DNA from: an uncultured Rikenellaceae bacterium
Lineage (GTDB): Bacteria > Bacteroidota > Bacteroidia > Bacteroidales > Rikenellaceae
DNA length: 64,000 nucleotides
Assembly: GCA_910577285.1 (NCBI GenBank)
Contig: CAJTLO010000008.1
Location: forward strand, 1-64,000
Direction: 5' to 3'
The notes below the pieces were generated by a model. The model saw nothing but the letters and a program-made list of their open reading frames with translations, had not been told where the DNA came from and searched no databases. Within the stretch, counting starts at the first letter, position 1, and each line of letters opens with the position of its first letter. Position numbers and translations under genes: made by a program. Below, piece after piece: positions 1 to 8,236 of the stretch.

Positions 1-606
1 CAGTACATTCGCTACGCTTTTCTCAAATTTACTATTTCGCTATGTGTTTATTTTACGACGCTTGTCAACGGCATCATGATCGGCCTCGATAAAATCAAAC
101 TCGGCTGGTACAAGTTCAAGGAGGCGTGCGGCATCGGCGACAGCTCAGAGAACCAGGCGGCCATTGCGAAGATCAATGCCGACGTCGAAGCCCGGCAACA
201 GGCCATCGTGGACGGAGCGAAAAAGGTGGCTGAAAATGCCCGCAAAGCTAAGGAATCGCTGGCCGGCATCAACATGTCGTGGAACTCCGAGAAATCCCTG
301 GGTAACGTGGTCGGGGGATTCAAGAAAAAACTCGGCATCGAAGTGCCGGCCGTACCCGGCATGGTCTCGATGGGAGTAGGCAATCCGAATGGCAACACCG
401 ACAACGGTAATGGATCAGCCGGTACCGGTACTGCTTCGGCAATCGCTACCGGCGGCAATCGATCGACATCGATTAACATCAACCTACGCTCGCTAATTGA
501 GCAGGTGGTCTTCGAGGGCGGTTACGAACAGAACCGAGACGAGATGCAGCACGACCTGGAGAGCGCTCTGATTCGCGTGTTGCAAATGGCTAATTCCGCA
601 TTGTAA
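1..606 (+). CDS. Phage tail tape measure protein, C-terminal part (5' end outside window)
   Basis: The frame is open to the left edge without a stop, so only the last ~201 codons are seen. A hydrophobic segment (about residues 5-25 of the visible part) is followed by an Ala/Lys/Glu-rich helical stretch, a Gly/Asn/Thr-rich linker (about 115-145) and a short C-terminal helix. Membrane-like segments in an Ala-rich helical protein directly before baseplate genes fit tape measure proteins, which set tail length and line the tail tube. The next gene begins at the stop codon (606), so they are translationally linked. The internal Met at 76 is not a likely start because coding sequence continues upstream. 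Family assignment is by position and composition, not by a diagnostic motif. Confidence 0.6.
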   Translation, partial: QYIRYAFLKFTISLCVYFTTLVNGIMIGLDKIKLGWYKFKEACGIGDSSENQAAIAKINADVEARQQAIVDGAKKVAENARKAKESLAGINMSWNSEKSLGNVVGGFKKKLGIEVPAVPGMVSMGVGNPNGNTDNGNGSAGTGTASAIATGGNRSTSININLRSLIEQVVFEGGYEQNRDEMQHDLESALIRVLQMANSAL

Positions 607-1241
607 TGGCAAAGGTAGAATTCAATTTGGGCCAGTTTGTCCCCCGAGTGGATGTTGGGTATAGCGGCAACCCATTCGATCCAGCGCAGCTAAGGATCAA
701 TAAAGCGCTGGGGCGTTACGGTGCCGTTCCGCCGTTCTTCATTCCCCGAAAGGAGGAGATCATCACCCGGGTGTACGATGCCGGTGAAATCCTGGATGAT
801 TATACAGCCTCGGGCGTTATCCATTCGGTCATGCCGATGCGTTTAAAGCGCCCCGCTGACAAGCAGTGGTTCACGCTGCCGCTGGAGCCGCTGGTATCGG
901 TTAGCGGTCGGAATACCATCGTCCGGCGCAAGGTAGCCAAGTCCAGAACGGGCGGCACGATCAAGGAGCGGTGGAGCCAGGATGATTACGAGGTGACGAT
1001 TCGGGGCGTCGTGTCGGGTGCCGACGAATCGAAATACCCCGAAAACCAACTCCGCAGGCTGTTAGAGCTATTCGACGAACGGCAGGCCGTCGAGGTCGAG
1101 CAGGAGATTCTCCAGCTGTTTGGCATCCACTACCTGGCCATCGAAAGTGCTTCGTTTCCCCATACCAAAGGGATGAACAACCAAAACTATGAGATCAAGG
1201 CCTACAGCGATAACCCCGCGGAACTTCTAATATCGATTTAA
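606..1241 (+). CDS. Phage tail/baseplate protein, DUF6046-like
   Basis: A 211-residue protein between the tape measure and hub genes, the place where Mu-like phages carry the DNA-circularisation/baseplate-initiator protein. It is mixed alpha/beta with no signal peptide or membrane segment. Residues 90-150 look like a beta-rich domain (VSVSGRNTIVRRKVAK...YEVTIRGVV), as in proteins that bind the tube end near the hub. I recall similar Bacteroidota phage proteins as DUF6046, but that is memory, not a search. The start overlaps the previous stop by one base. Confidence 0.55.
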   Translation: MAKVEFNLGQFVPRVDVGYSGNPFDPAQLRINKALGRYGAVPPFFIPRKEEIITRVYDAGEILDDYTASGVIHSVMPMRLKRPADKQWFTLPLEPLVSVSGRNTIVRRKVAKSRTGGTIKERWSQDDYEVTIRGVVSGADESKYPENQLRRLLELFDERQAVEVEQEILQLFGIHYLAIESASFPHTKGMNNQNYEIKAYSDNPAELLISI

Positions 1242-1254
1242 CGGCGTTCAAACG

Positions 1255-2214
1255 ATGTTCGCAATGGATTTCGACATAACGATCGGCTCTTTCCGGCTCA
1301 CGATGCTGGAAAGCGTCGTCGTGACGTGCAGCGTGGAGAACCTGGCCGACACGGCCACGATCACGCTGCCCGGTGCGGCCTACAACCGGGCGCTGGAGGT
1401 CGAGAGCAAAATCAAGGAAGGCGATGCCGTGCACATCCGCTTCGGCTACGATGCCCACCTGCAGGAGTTGCCCGTGGAGTTCGAGGGTTATGTCGAAAGC
1501 ATCGCCACGGATGACGGTTCGGTCAAGATCCGCTGCGAGGACGAAATCTATAAGTTCCGCCGGGATTTGAAAAATACCGTGCTTACGTCCGTCAGCGTGA
1601 AAGAACTGCTGGAGCATGTCCTCCGGGAATTGGACGGGTTCACACTTTCGTGCGATTACGAGTTCAATTATGACAAATTCACCATCTACGAAGCTACGGG
1701 GTTCGACGTATTGAAGAAGGTGCAGGAGGAGACCCGCGCCAACATTTACCTGCGCAGCTCGACGCTCCATGTCCATCCGCAGTATGCCGAAACGGGCCGA
1801 ACGGTGATTTACGACTTTGGAATGAACATCGAGAAATCCGATCTCAAGTACAAAGATGCCCGGAAGCGGAAATTCATCGCGACCGTCGAGGGAACTGATT
1901 CCATGGGCAAAGCGGTGAAAGTCACCAAAGGAACGCCCGGCGGCGATAAGTTCACCATCAAGTTGCCGGGCGTATCGGACAAGGCGACGCTGGAACGCCG
2001 GGCCGAAGAGGAGTTGAAAATCCGTGCTTATTCGGGCTATGAAGGGAATTTTACGGGATGGCTCGTGCCACGTATCGAGCCGACGGATATCGTGGAGCTG
2101 CGCGATGCGGACTACGAATACAAGAAAGGGAAATACTACGTGGTGGCTGTAGAGACGGCTTTTTCCTCCACCGGCGGAAGCCGGAAGATAACCATAGGCA
2201 AAAAGATCGGATAG
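1255..2214 (+). CDS. Phage baseplate hub protein (gpD/gp27-like)
   Basis: A 319-residue protein matching the late-control gpD/T4 gp27/Mu gpP hub fold. An N-terminal beta-domain (about 1-100; LTMLESVVVTCSVENLADTA) is followed by a middle domain (about 105-205) and a C-terminal domain with the VEGTDSMGKAV and GNFTGWLVPRIEPTD segments typical of hub proteins. It should form the trimeric ring joining tail tube and spike. The following gene is the spike, starting four bases after the stop. An in-frame ATG at 1264 is an alternative start; 1255 is taken as the first. Confidence 0.7.
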   Translation: MFAMDFDITIGSFRLTMLESVVVTCSVENLADTATITLPGAAYNRALEVESKIKEGDAVHIRFGYDAHLQELPVEFEGYVESIATDDGSVKIRCEDEIYKFRRDLKNTVLTSVSVKELLEHVLRELDGFTLSCDYEFNYDKFTIYEATGFDVLKKVQEETRANIYLRSSTLHVHPQYAETGRTVIYDFGMNIEKSDLKYKDARKRKFIATVEGTDSMGKAVKVTKGTPGGDKFTIKLPGVSDKATLERRAEEELKIRAYSGYEGNFTGWLVPRIEPTDIVELRDADYEYKKGKYYVVAVETAFSSTGGSRKITIGKKIG

Positions 2215-2217
2215 AGA

Positions 2218-2835
2218 ATGGACAAGACGACACAGATACGGAGCCTGCTGCGCTCTATTGCGGGCACGGACAAGCCTTCGTTCGGTTTCCGGCTGATGGA
2301 GGTTGTCGGGGTCGAAGGCGACTTGTGCCGGGCGAAGATTGACGACTTCGAGCTCCCCGACATCCGCCTCTCGTCTATCCCCAGTGGTTCGGAAAACGGG
2401 CTGCTTGTCGTTCCGGCCCGCGGAAGTATCATCCTGGTGGCCGACCTCTCGTGCGGCAACCTGCGCGAGTTGTGCGCCATCGGCTATTCCGAGGTCGAAT
2501 CGGTCCGTTTCCACCAGGGCAAGACCACCCTCATGGCTGACGCGGAGGGCGCGACGGTCGAGGTAGGCAGCAGTCGGATGCGTATCGAGGATAGCAAGGT
2601 GACGTTCAATAATGGAGACAACGGCGGGCTGGTCAAGATCGAGGCGCTGGAGCGATCGCTCGAAAGTTTGAAAAGCTACTGCGAGCAACTGAAGCAGGCC
2701 GTCTCCTCCGGATTGAACTCCGTCGGTGCCGGCACCGCAGCCAACGGCGCGACAGGCGCAACAGCGTTCGAGACTGCAATGTCTGCCGCGGCGATCCGAA
2801 TTGAAGACCTGGAAAATAGCAAAATAACCCACTGA
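2218..2835 (+). CDS. Phage baseplate spike protein (gpV/gp45-like)
   Basis: A 205-residue protein directly after the hub. Residues 20-100 look like the OB-fold of gpV/Mu gp45 spikes (FGFRLMEVVGVEGDLCRAKI... then GSENGLLVVPARGSIILVADL). Residues 110-140 have the short alternating pattern of a beta-helix (TLMADAEGATVEVGSSRMRI). A C-terminal Ala/Gly/Thr-rich helical tail follows. The protein should pierce the outer membrane at the tail tip. I see no clear iron-binding HxH apex motif of the kind found in many spikes, so a separate tip protein may exist. Confidence 0.65.
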   Translation: MDKTTQIRSLLRSIAGTDKPSFGFRLMEVVGVEGDLCRAKIDDFELPDIRLSSIPSGSENGLLVVPARGSIILVADLSCGNLRELCAIGYSEVESVRFHQGKTTLMADAEGATVEVGSSRMRIEDSKVTFNNGDNGGLVKIEALERSLESLKSYCEQLKQAVSSGLNSVGAGTAANGATGATAFETAMSAAAIRIEDLENSKITH

Positions 2836-2840
2836 TACTG

Positions 2841-3173
2841 ATGGCAAAGAGTACAGGAATATTGCTCGACCCCATGACGGGCGATTTGTTGATATCCGCA
2901 CAGCGCGACGGCACGGGGCTGATCGTCCGGGGACTGGAGATCGGCACCGCGACTTTTCAGAACCAAGCGTTGATTCTCCAGGCCTCCAAAGGGGAATTCA
3001 AGGAGTACCCGACGCTCGGCGTCGGTATTTCGGATCTGCTCGGCGACAACGAGGAGACGGGCTGGCGTCGGGAAATCGCCCTGCAGCTGGAGACCGACGG
3101 CATGAAAGTGAAGACTGTAGAACTTGATTTAAACAATAACAAACTGACAATCGATGCGGAGTACGATTCATAG
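2841..3173 (+). CDS. Phage baseplate wedge protein, gp25/gpW family
   Basis: A 110-residue protein of the T4 gp25/P2 gpW family. The diagnostic parts are the short N-terminal strand (GILLDPMTGDLLI), the central EYPTLGVGISDLLGD stretch and a C-terminal ferredoxin-like half ending in VELDLNNNKLTIDAEY. gp25 links the baseplate wedge to the tail sheath, so its presence supports a contractile tail. Its end overlaps the next gene by 20 bases. Confidence 0.7.
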   Translation: MAKSTGILLDPMTGDLLISAQRDGTGLIVRGLEIGTATFQNQALILQASKGEFKEYPTLGVGISDLLGDNEETGWRREIALQLETDGMKVKTVELDLNNNKLTIDAEYDS

Positions 3174-3450
3174 CAGGCAGTCACTCCTGGACATAGCCGT
3201 CCAGGAGTGCGGTTCGGTCGAAGCGGCCTTTGCTCTGTCCGAGCGTAACGGAATAGCCCTGACCGATGACCTCGCGGCCGGGCAGGAGCTGGAGGTCACG
3301 CCGGAAGATATGGGCAAAAAGCGAATCGTAACCGCGTTGGCCGCCATGGGAGTAAAACCCGCCACGGCGGTATCGGCCGAAGATGCGGCGCTCGTGCCCT
3401 GGGGCGGCATCGGATTCATGGGCATCGAAATAGATTTTATTGTAAAATAA
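3154..3450 (+). CDS. Small phage tail protein, LysM-like
   Basis: A 98-residue protein whose first ~50 residues read like a LysM motif (SLLDIAVQECGSVEAAFALSERNGIALTDDLAAGQELEV). LysM proteins commonly sit among contractile-tail baseplate genes, where they bind sheath or tube rather than peptidoglycan. The C-terminal half is Ala/Val-rich without a recognisable domain. It starts inside the gp25 gene and its stop overlaps the start of the gpJ-like gene by one base, so the set is tightly packed and probably translationally coupled. Confidence 0.55.
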   Translation: MRSTIHSRQSLLDIAVQECGSVEAAFALSERNGIALTDDLAAGQELEVTPEDMGKKRIVTALAAMGVKPATAVSAEDAALVPWGGIGFMGIEIDFIVK

Positions 3451-4292
3451 TGAGAACCATCGACCAAATCAAAGAGAGCATTGCGGCCGATTTCATGAAG
3501 AACGAAACGGTAGCAGGCCTGTTCGGATTTCCGGCAGGCGACAATTTTACAACACACTTCAGCAAGGTGTCGATCATCAATATCCTGTTCTACGTCTTTG
3601 CCTCTGCGGCGTGGGTGTTGGAGCGGCTGTTCGAGGCGCACAAATCAGAGGTTGAGGCGCGCATCGAAGAAATCATCCCGCATCGAGCCAAATGGTACAA
3701 AAGCAAGGTATTGGAGTTCATGAAGGACAAGGTGCTGATTCCCGACACCGACTGCTACGATACGACCGATATGAAGGCCGAGGCCATCGCCGCTGCGCAC
3801 GTAGTGAAATACGCCACGGCCGACGAAAACAAGGATACCTCCATCGTGACGATCAAGGTTGCCGGAGAAGAGGCCGGGCATCGCTGTCGCCTGTCGGACG
3901 AGGTGGAAACGCAACTGGAAGGCTACTTGGCCGAAATCAAGGACGCAGGCGTGCGCATCAACCTGGTAAACGCCGATGCCGACACGTTCAACTGCTCGGT
4001 GGACATCTACTACAATGCCATGCTGTTGCCCGAGAACGTGCAGCGCGCCTGCGAAGCGGCCATCCGTAACTACATCGAAAATCTACCCTTCAATGGCGAG
4101 TACACCAACATGGCGTTGATTGATACACTGCAAGGAGTCGAGGGCGTAAAGATCGCAGAGTTCCGGCAAGCGACCACGGTTGCTGCCGGCGCCGCGACGG
4201 TCACGACTATCGATGCCCGTCATGTTCCGGCCGCCGGCTATTTCCGGGCCGGACAAATAACTCTTACGATGAAGGCTTATGAGCGCGTATGA
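3450..4292 (+). CDS. Phage baseplate protein, gpJ/gp47-like
   Basis: A 280-residue protein with the layout of baseplate J-like wedge proteins. It has a helical N-terminus (1-85), a middle region with TSIVTIKVAGEEAGHRCRLS, and a C-terminal part with DAGVRINLVNADADTFNCSV and GEYTNMALIDTLQGVEGV, which resemble the gpJ C-terminal domain. It is shorter than P2 gpJ (about 300) but within range for Mu-like phages. It lies between gp25/LysM and the gpI-like gene, the usual order, and overlaps the next start by 14 bases. Confidence 0.6.
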   Translation: MRTIDQIKESIAADFMKNETVAGLFGFPAGDNFTTHFSKVSIINILFYVFASAAWVLERLFEAHKSEVEARIEEIIPHRAKWYKSKVLEFMKDKVLIPDTDCYDTTDMKAEAIAAAHVVKYATADENKDTSIVTIKVAGEEAGHRCRLSDEVETQLEGYLAEIKDAGVRINLVNADADTFNCSVDIYYNAMLLPENVQRACEAAIRNYIENLPFNGEYTNMALIDTLQGVEGVKIAEFRQATTVAAGAATVTTIDARHVPAAGYFRAGQITLTMKAYERV

Positions 4293-4767
4293 TGTCAATA
4301 TCAAGCGCCTCGGGCTGCTCCTTCTCCCCACGTTCCTGCGGCGACCGCTTATGACGTCGCTACTCTACGCAGTATTGACCCCGCTGAGCTATCTGCACAC
4401 GCGGTTCATGATTTTCCGCCAGGACGCAGCCTACCGCCTCGGCCACAACGGGCAGGTATGCTACCTGCGCGCGGTGTTGAACGACACATTCGACCCGGAG
4501 CTGCGTCGCATCACCGTTACCGACACCGCGCAGTACGTCGGCGTATTGTTCGTGTGGCTCCGGGAGGAGGCACAGGGTATGCTTGTCCCGCATCGCGATG
4601 CGGGGACGATGCTTCTAATCAACCGCCGAGGCTTTGGCGGCGTCAGCGGATACGATTTCGCCATCAATATCCCCTTGGAGATGCGCGGATTAGATGAATC
4701 CCGACTCAAGGCAGTGGTCAATACCTACAAATTGGTTTCAAAACGATTCGCAATAAGTTATTTCTAA
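4279..4767 (+). CDS. Phage tail protein, gpI position
   Basis: A 162-residue protein in the slot of P2 gpI/Mu gp48, between baseplate J and the collar protein. It contains two hydrophobic stretches near the N-terminus (LGLLLLPTFLRRPLMTSLLY) and a beta-rich middle (RRITVTDTAQYVGVLFVWL). No motif identifies it on its own and position is the main argument. It may be a baseplate-to-fibre adaptor. The stop overlaps the next start by one base. Confidence 0.4.
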   Translation: MSAYDVNIKRLGLLLLPTFLRRPLMTSLLYAVLTPLSYLHTRFMIFRQDAAYRLGHNGQVCYLRAVLNDTFDPELRRITVTDTAQYVGVLFVWLREEAQGMLVPHRDAGTMLLINRRGFGGVSGYDFAINIPLEMRGLDESRLKAVVNTYKLVSKRFAISYF

Positions 4768-5747
4768 TGAAAACGACATTAGGCCATTATCTGACGCAGG
4801 GGAACAAGGATTTCCCCATTGATGCGGAGACATTCGATTACATCCAGCAAAACCAGGCAATGCTCGCCGTACTCGGCAACCTTGCCGGAGACAAGGCTGT
4901 TCTGCTGGGCTGTGAAGCGGAGCAGAACGGCACGCGCCGCAAGGCGGGATACGTCTTTCTGAGGACGCGGGATTTCCCGGAGGGCGAGGTCATTTACTGG
5001 GAGGGCGGCACGAGCTCCGGCGGCATGTACGTCAATCAGGAGATCATCCCGGTTACAGCGCAGGGCTACGATTTTCCGCGGGCGTATACCGTGCGGTCGC
5101 TCAAGCCGGGCGTCGGGAGCGAGAATTACAAATGGGAGGAATTCACGGACGCAACGACGATTCCGGCTTTGCGCGCCGAGATCGAGAATCTGCGCGCGGC
5201 CATTGCGAAGCTGCAGAGCGCCCCGTTGGGTATCGTTGAAACGTGGGCAGGCAAGACGGTTCCGGCGGGTTACGAGCTTTGCGAGGGGCAACAGCTTAAA
5301 ATCACCGACTACCCGGATTTGTACAAGGCTCTCGGCTCGACGTTCAACAACTCGTACAGCGCGACTGGGGCGCGTTATTCCACTTCGGCCGGTTATTTCC
5401 GCATGCCCGATCTGCGGGGGCGGTTCATCGTAGGTCACAACCCGAGCGATGCGGATTACAACAGCTACGGCAAAGCGGGCGGCGAAAAGCAGCATACGCT
5501 CACGATCAAAGAAATGCCCTCGCATAGCCACCAAGTGAAAGACTATTTTTTCTCGGAGGCCTACGACGAAGCGGGACGTGACGGACGTGATTATTTTCCC
5601 GAGAAATCGATCGGAGCGGCGAAAACCGATCATGACAACCAATATATGTATTATCTGCGGCACGACACGGAATCGCGGGGAAATGGCTCTTCTCACGAGA
5701 ACCGTCCGCCCTATTACGTGCTCGCATACATCATGCGGGTACGATAA
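4767..5747 (+). CDS. Phage tail collar-domain protein
   Basis: A 326-residue protein with a C-terminal phage tail collar domain. Residues ~155-180 carry GIVETWAGKTVPAGYELCEG, residues ~210-225 FRMPDLRGRFIVGHN, residues ~240-255 HTLTIKEMPSHSHQV, and the end is ENRPPYYVLAYIMRVR, all collar-family signatures. The N-terminal half is the likely attachment part, with a short coiled coil (LRAEIENLRAAIAKL, about 131-145). It probably acts at the fibre base or as a receptor-binding tip. No adenine-rich variable repeat of the kind used by diversity-generating retroelements was seen at its 3' end. Confidence 0.7.
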   Translation: MKTTLGHYLTQGNKDFPIDAETFDYIQQNQAMLAVLGNLAGDKAVLLGCEAEQNGTRRKAGYVFLRTRDFPEGEVIYWEGGTSSGGMYVNQEIIPVTAQGYDFPRAYTVRSLKPGVGSENYKWEEFTDATTIPALRAEIENLRAAIAKLQSAPLGIVETWAGKTVPAGYELCEGQQLKITDYPDLYKALGSTFNNSYSATGARYSTSAGYFRMPDLRGRFIVGHNPSDADYNSYGKAGGEKQHTLTIKEMPSHSHQVKDYFFSEAYDEAGRDGRDYFPEKSIGAAKTDHDNQYMYYLRHDTESRGNGSSHENRPPYYVLAYIMRVR

Positions 5748-5766
5748 CCGATAAACCAATTCAAGA

Positions 5767-6696
5767 ATGGCGATAAGAAGCATAGCGCAATTAAAAGCGT
5801 GGTTCAAGCGCGGCAGTTATCCAACCGAAGCGCAGTTCGCGGACTGGATCGACAGTTTTTTTCACAAGGAGGACAAGGTGCCGATCTCCTCGGTCGAAGG
5901 ACTGTCGGGGCGGCTCAACGACAAGTATGCCCGCACGGACGGCGAAGAACTGGAACGTAAGCACCAGCGACTCGCCGAATCGTTCGAGGTGCACGTCAAA
6001 GAAAACGAGATTGATTTTGCGTCGATTCATGAAAGCCTCGGGGAGCTCGAGGCCGAAGACGAACGCCTCGACGGCCGGATTACGGCCGAGACGACCCGCG
6101 CGACGGGCGAGGAGGCGACCATCCGGCAGGAACTGGCGGCCGGCGATGCCGCGACGCTTCAGTCAGCCCGAAGCCACACCGATACGGAAATCGCATCGGA
6201 ACGCACGGCCCGCGAGAGCGGTGACCGCACCACGCTCCAGTCCGCGAAAGAGTACGTCGATCGGGCAATCGCCGAGTTGATCGACGGCAGCCCTGCGGCA
6301 CTCGACACGCTCAAAGAGTTGTCGAATGCCCTGGGAGACGATCCGAATTTCGCAACCACCGTCGCCACACAGATCGGGACAAAGGTCGATAAGGTGGCAG
6401 GCAAGGGTCTTTCCACCGAGGACTACACCTCGGCGGAAAAGGCGAAGCTGGCGGGCGTCGCAGCCGGCGCCAACAACTACACCCATCCGTCAAGCCATCC
6501 GGCCTCGATCATCACGCAGGACGGTACACACCGGTTTGTAAGCGACTCCGAAAAATCGACGTGGAACGGCAAGGCCTCGACTGCCGTCGCAACCCAGTCG
6601 GCGAACGGGCTGATGTCGGCGGGAGACAAGAAGAAGATCGACGACCTCACCAGCGGCGAACTCATCGTACAATGTTTAATCCCTGAAATGAACTGA
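5767..6696 (+). CDS. Phage tail fibre protein
   Basis: A 309-residue protein. The N-terminus (SIAQLKAWFKRGSYPTEAQF) resembles domains that dock fibres to baseplates. Residues ~60-180 are long heptad-like helix (ETTRATGEEATIRQELAAGD and similar), fitting a trimeric coiled-coil shaft. The C-terminal part contains the fibre repeats SAEKAKLAGVAAGANNYTHP and THRFVSDSEKSTWNGKAST...SANGLMSAGDKKKID. This last block recurs almost exactly in the 7337-8169 gene. The protein ends shortly after the block, so it may be a shaft or adaptor rather than the tip. Three bases separate it from the next gene. Confidence 0.65.
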   Translation: MAIRSIAQLKAWFKRGSYPTEAQFADWIDSFFHKEDKVPISSVEGLSGRLNDKYARTDGEELERKHQRLAESFEVHVKENEIDFASIHESLGELEAEDERLDGRITAETTRATGEEATIRQELAAGDAATLQSARSHTDTEIASERTARESGDRTTLQSAKEYVDRAIAELIDGSPAALDTLKELSNALGDDPNFATTVATQIGTKVDKVAGKGLSTEDYTSAEKAKLAGVAAGANNYTHPSSHPASIITQDGTHRFVSDSEKSTWNGKASTAVATQSANGLMSAGDKKKIDDLTSGELIVQCLIPEMN

Positions 6697-6698
6697 TT

Positions 6699-7340
6699 AT
6701 GGCAAGCAAAAAAACACTCACGACCCGAATGCAGCACCCCGTCTATACGGCGGCGGCACTTGCGGCCAAGAATCCCGTGCTCCTGAAAGGAGAGGTGGTC
6801 TATGAGGCCGATGCGCGCAAGCACAAGGTGGGCGACGGTGTGACGGCATGGAACGCTCTCCCGTACGCCGGAGCTGCGGTTGTCACACGGGTGACCGACG
6901 GGTTGATGTCTGCGGGCGACAAAACGAAGCTTGACGGCATGCCGAACAACGCGAGTAGCGATTATAGATCAATTCCGTTCTCTGTCATGCTCGGAGCGGT
7001 CTGCAGCCGAGTCGAAATGAAAATAGCGGCCGGTTTGGTAATTATCCGCACCCGGATCACATTCACCGATAAAAACGCTGTGATCACAACGCCTTCGCAT
7101 TCGATTCAGTCGATGGCTGTCGTAGATACTTACGCTATGTACATCAGTCAGCCGGGAATCGAACCGGGAGTAAGGATCAGAATAAACGGCGACACACGAA
7201 CGGCCGGTTTCGTATTCGAAGTTCCGGACAGCATATTGAATCAAGAGGTCGCTATTCACTGTGCGATCCCTGTCTTTTCGTGCGGTCAAGCATCAAAAGA
7301 AGAACCATTAAACGCCATTCAAACATTCTTGAGATCATGA
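6699..7340 (+). CDS. Tail fibre/receptor-binding protein with tropism-determinant-like N-terminal domain
   Basis: A 213-residue protein. Residues ~8-60 (RMQHPVYTAAALAAKNPVLL, then KGEVVYEADARKHKVGDG and AWNALPYAG) match the N-terminal domain found in many phage fibres and in the Bordetella phage major tropism determinant. A DGLMSAGDKTKLDG linker follows, then a beta-rich C-terminal domain (about 90-213) that probably binds the host surface. The N-terminal domain is nearly identical to that of the next gene, so the two are tandem paralogues. The stop overlaps the next start as ATGA (7337-7340). Confidence 0.65.
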   Translation: MASKKTLTTRMQHPVYTAAALAAKNPVLLKGEVVYEADARKHKVGDGVTAWNALPYAGAAVVTRVTDGLMSAGDKTKLDGMPNNASSDYRSIPFSVMLGAVCSRVEMKIAAGLVIIRTRITFTDKNAVITTPSHSIQSMAVVDTYAMYISQPGIEPGVRIRINGDTRTAGFVFEVPDSILNQEVAIHCAIPVFSCGQASKEEPLNAIQTFLRS

Positions 7341-8169
7341 GCAAAACCATTCAGACCCGGATTCAGCATCCGGTATATACCGCCGCTGCGCTCGCGGCCA
7401 AGAACCCCGTACTACTCAAAGGTGAAGTAGTCTATGAATCCGATACCCGAAAGCATAAAGTGGGTGACGGCACGACAGCCTGGAATGCCCTCCAATATGC
7501 CGGGGGGGGGGGAATTTTGAAGGGGCAATTTTAGCCTCAAAAGTCACGCAGGACGCAACGCATCGCTTCGTGACTGACGCCGAAAAAACGGCCTGGAGTG
7601 GCAAGGCCTCAACGGCCGTTGCCACCCAGTCGGCCGCCGGGCTGATGGCTGCCGCCGACAAGCGCAAGCTGGATGGGCTGCAGAAAACTCTGACGATTCA
7701 GTTAGGCGGAGCAAGTCAGCCTGTTTATGACGGCTCGGTGGCGCGGACAATCAATATCACGCCGGCAAGTATCGGTGCCCTGACTGCCGCGGGATATCCG
7801 CAGTACGGTTTGCAGTCACTGGCGATTGGATGGAACGTCGGCCGCGCGGCGAAAATGTTCATACCGGGTTACGGTACTAAAACACTATCGAGCGGCGGAT
7901 TAAGCACGAATATCAGCATCAATATTGGGTATCCTGTTTATGTGTTCGAGCTGAGTTCGAATATCTCAATTGCCGCAAGCAACTTGGTGATAGAGTGTTC
8001 GCACACCACCACCCCGGGTTCGGGAACAAGGGTTTTCGATTACCGACAGAACATCAACTATTGCGGGGCTGTCATGTTCACGAAAAAAACGGCCGGCGTC
8101 GTACTGCAGATCGCAGGATTCATGTTCTACCCGACGCCGGGCAATGCATATGCGATAAGCGTAGAATAA
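7337..8169 (+). pseudogene. Tail fibre gene interrupted at an 11-G tract (candidate phase-variable)
   Basis: Translation from ATG 7337 gives the same N-terminal domain as the previous gene (RIQHPVYTAAALAAKNPVLL ... AWNALQYAG), then enters a run of 11 G at 7502-7512 and stops at 7534 after 65 residues. The reading frame one step over is open from the tract to 8169. It begins with NFEGAILASKVTQDATHRFV, then a block shared with the 5767-6696 fibre, then a beta-rich tip domain. One added G (12) or two fewer (9) would restore one protein of about 277 residues. The break sits exactly at the domain join, as expected for slipped-strand phase variation, but a sequencing indel in the homopolymer is equally compatible with these data alone. 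Confidence 0.75.
7502..7512 (+). repeat. Poly-G tract of 11 inside a tail fibre gene
   Basis: Eleven consecutive G bases preceded by GC and followed by AATTTTG. Tracts this long are prone to slipped-strand mispairing. It lies right after the codons for the conserved YAG ending of the N-terminal fibre domain. Length decides whether the distal 600 bases are translated. Confidence 0.9.
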
Positions 8170-8211
8170 ACCGTTCCGACGATGAATAGAATACTGTAAC
8201 TGATAAAATAT

Positions 8212-8233
8212 CCGGGGACAAAAAAGCCCCCGG
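8212..8233 (+). terminator. Short GC hairpin after the fibre genes
   Basis: CCGGGG (8212-8217) pairs with CCCCGG (8228-8233) across an A-rich loop. The tail after the stem is CCTGTTAG, with few T, so it is a weak intrinsic terminator at best. The same 9-mer CCGGGGACA recurs at 8287-8295, so the CCCCGG arm could pair with either copy. Confidence 0.35.
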
Positions 8234-8236
8234 CCT

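Noticed and set aside
4767-8169. Diversity-generating retroelement, suggested by the tropism-determinant-like domains
   Set aside because: No reverse transcriptase, template repeat or adenine-variable repeat is visible. The domain is common in fibres without such elements.
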